From: SLFT01 sp964493075
GTDB taxonomy: Bacteria > Hydrogenedentota > Hydrogenedentia > Hydrogenedentales > CAITNO01
NCBI GenBank assembly: GCA_964493075.1
Contig: CAZBNU010000246.1
Span: forward strand, 1-5,711
Direction: 5' to 3'
Length of the DNA stretch: 5,711 nucleotides
A model generated the notes under the pieces. The model saw only the letters and a program-made list of their open reading frames with translations. It did not search any database and was not told where the DNA came from. Shown here one piece after another: positions 5,560-5,711 of the stretch. The position numbers were made by a program, and so were the translations under genes. The stretch's first letter is position 1, and the number at the start of each line of letters is the position of its first letter.

Positions 5560-5711
5560 ATGAACATCGTTGCTGGAGATAGAATGCTGCAATTTTTTGG
5601 GGATTTCACGCTACTCGAACGCCTTTTCTGGGCGACCATCGAGTTGACGGTGCTTGCTGCCGCCGTCTGGGTGGGTATCCGGCTTTTCCGGAAACTGTCC
5701 CCCCGTGTCCG
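5560..5711 (+). CDS. Probable BlaR1-like M56 peptidase/sensor, N-terminal fragment
   Basis: The frame is open from the ATG at 5560 to the right edge (50 codons), so only the N-terminus is present. An AAGGAGG Shine-Dalgarno site at 5546-5552 with seven bases spacing fixes the start; the ATG at 5553 runs into a stop after nine codons. The peptide contains a hydrophobic membrane span (about residues 29-43, ATIELTVLAAAVWVG) followed by RLFRKLSPRV, a layout like the first transmembrane helix and basic loop of M56/BlaR1 proteins. The zinc HEXXH motif would lie beyond the window. The call rests mainly on its place after a BlaI-family gene, where an M56 protein normally cleaves or inactivates the repressor on signal. 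It could instead be another membrane protein under BlaI control. Confidence 0.6.
   Translation, partial: MNIVAGDRMLQFFGDFTLLERLFWATIELTVLAAAVWVGIRLFRKLSPRV

Noticed and set aside
5214..5639. 141-codon minus-strand frame spanning the end of blaI, the palindrome and the M56-like start
   Set aside because: It crosses a palindromic repeat and is antisense to two supported genes, with no family resemblance.

Overview
The window (about 50% GC, judged by eye) looks like chromosomal DNA of a free-living bacterium with ordinary bacterial signals: Shine-Dalgarno sites, sigma70-type promoters and a rho-independent terminator. The lineage cannot be fixed from the sequence. A uroporphyrinogen-decarboxylase-family gene, a divergent GTP-type PEP carboxykinase, a BlaI/M56-type pair, a 9-bp-period TATGRGACY repeat and a MITE-like palindrome together would suit an uncultured lineage such as the PVC group or Hydrogenedentota. 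That is a low-confidence guess.

Left part (1-3046), minus strand. The first 19 codons of a URO-D-family protein run off the left edge (58 down to 1). A 291-bp AT-richer gap follows, then a complete 644-aa phosphoenolpyruvate carboxykinase (2284 down to 350). Upstream of it lie a 381-bp gene-free stretch with a minus-strand terminator and a small dyad, and a DUF2294/MpsC-like gene (3046 down to 2666) with its own sigma70-like promoter. The terminator separates the DUF2294 gene from the carboxykinase, so these are probably separate transcription units.

Middle (3206-4767), plus strand. A class II AP endonuclease/exonuclease III gene (xthA/exoA type) is followed by a PlsC-type acyltransferase gene. 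They overlap by four bases (ATGA) and are probably translationally coupled.

Right part (4768-5711), plus strand. The intergenic region carries 9-bp-period repeats in opposite orientations. Next comes a consensus sigma70 promoter (TTGACA-17-TATAAT) whose -10 is covered by a perfect 14-bp palindrome, then a BlaI/MecI-family repressor gene. An 80-bp imperfect palindrome (26-bp arms, one mismatch) follows. The last feature is the start of a membrane protein cut by the window edge, most likely the BlaR1-like M56 sensor peptidase that normally partners BlaI. This resembles an autoregulated antirepressor system whose two genes are separated by a mobile-type hairpin.

No CRISPR array, tRNA, rRNA or complete insertion sequence was seen. 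The points most worth checking are the altered guanine-binding pocket of the carboxykinase, the palindrome inside the blaI operon, the operator-like dyad on the blaI promoter, and the 9-bp-period repeat family.
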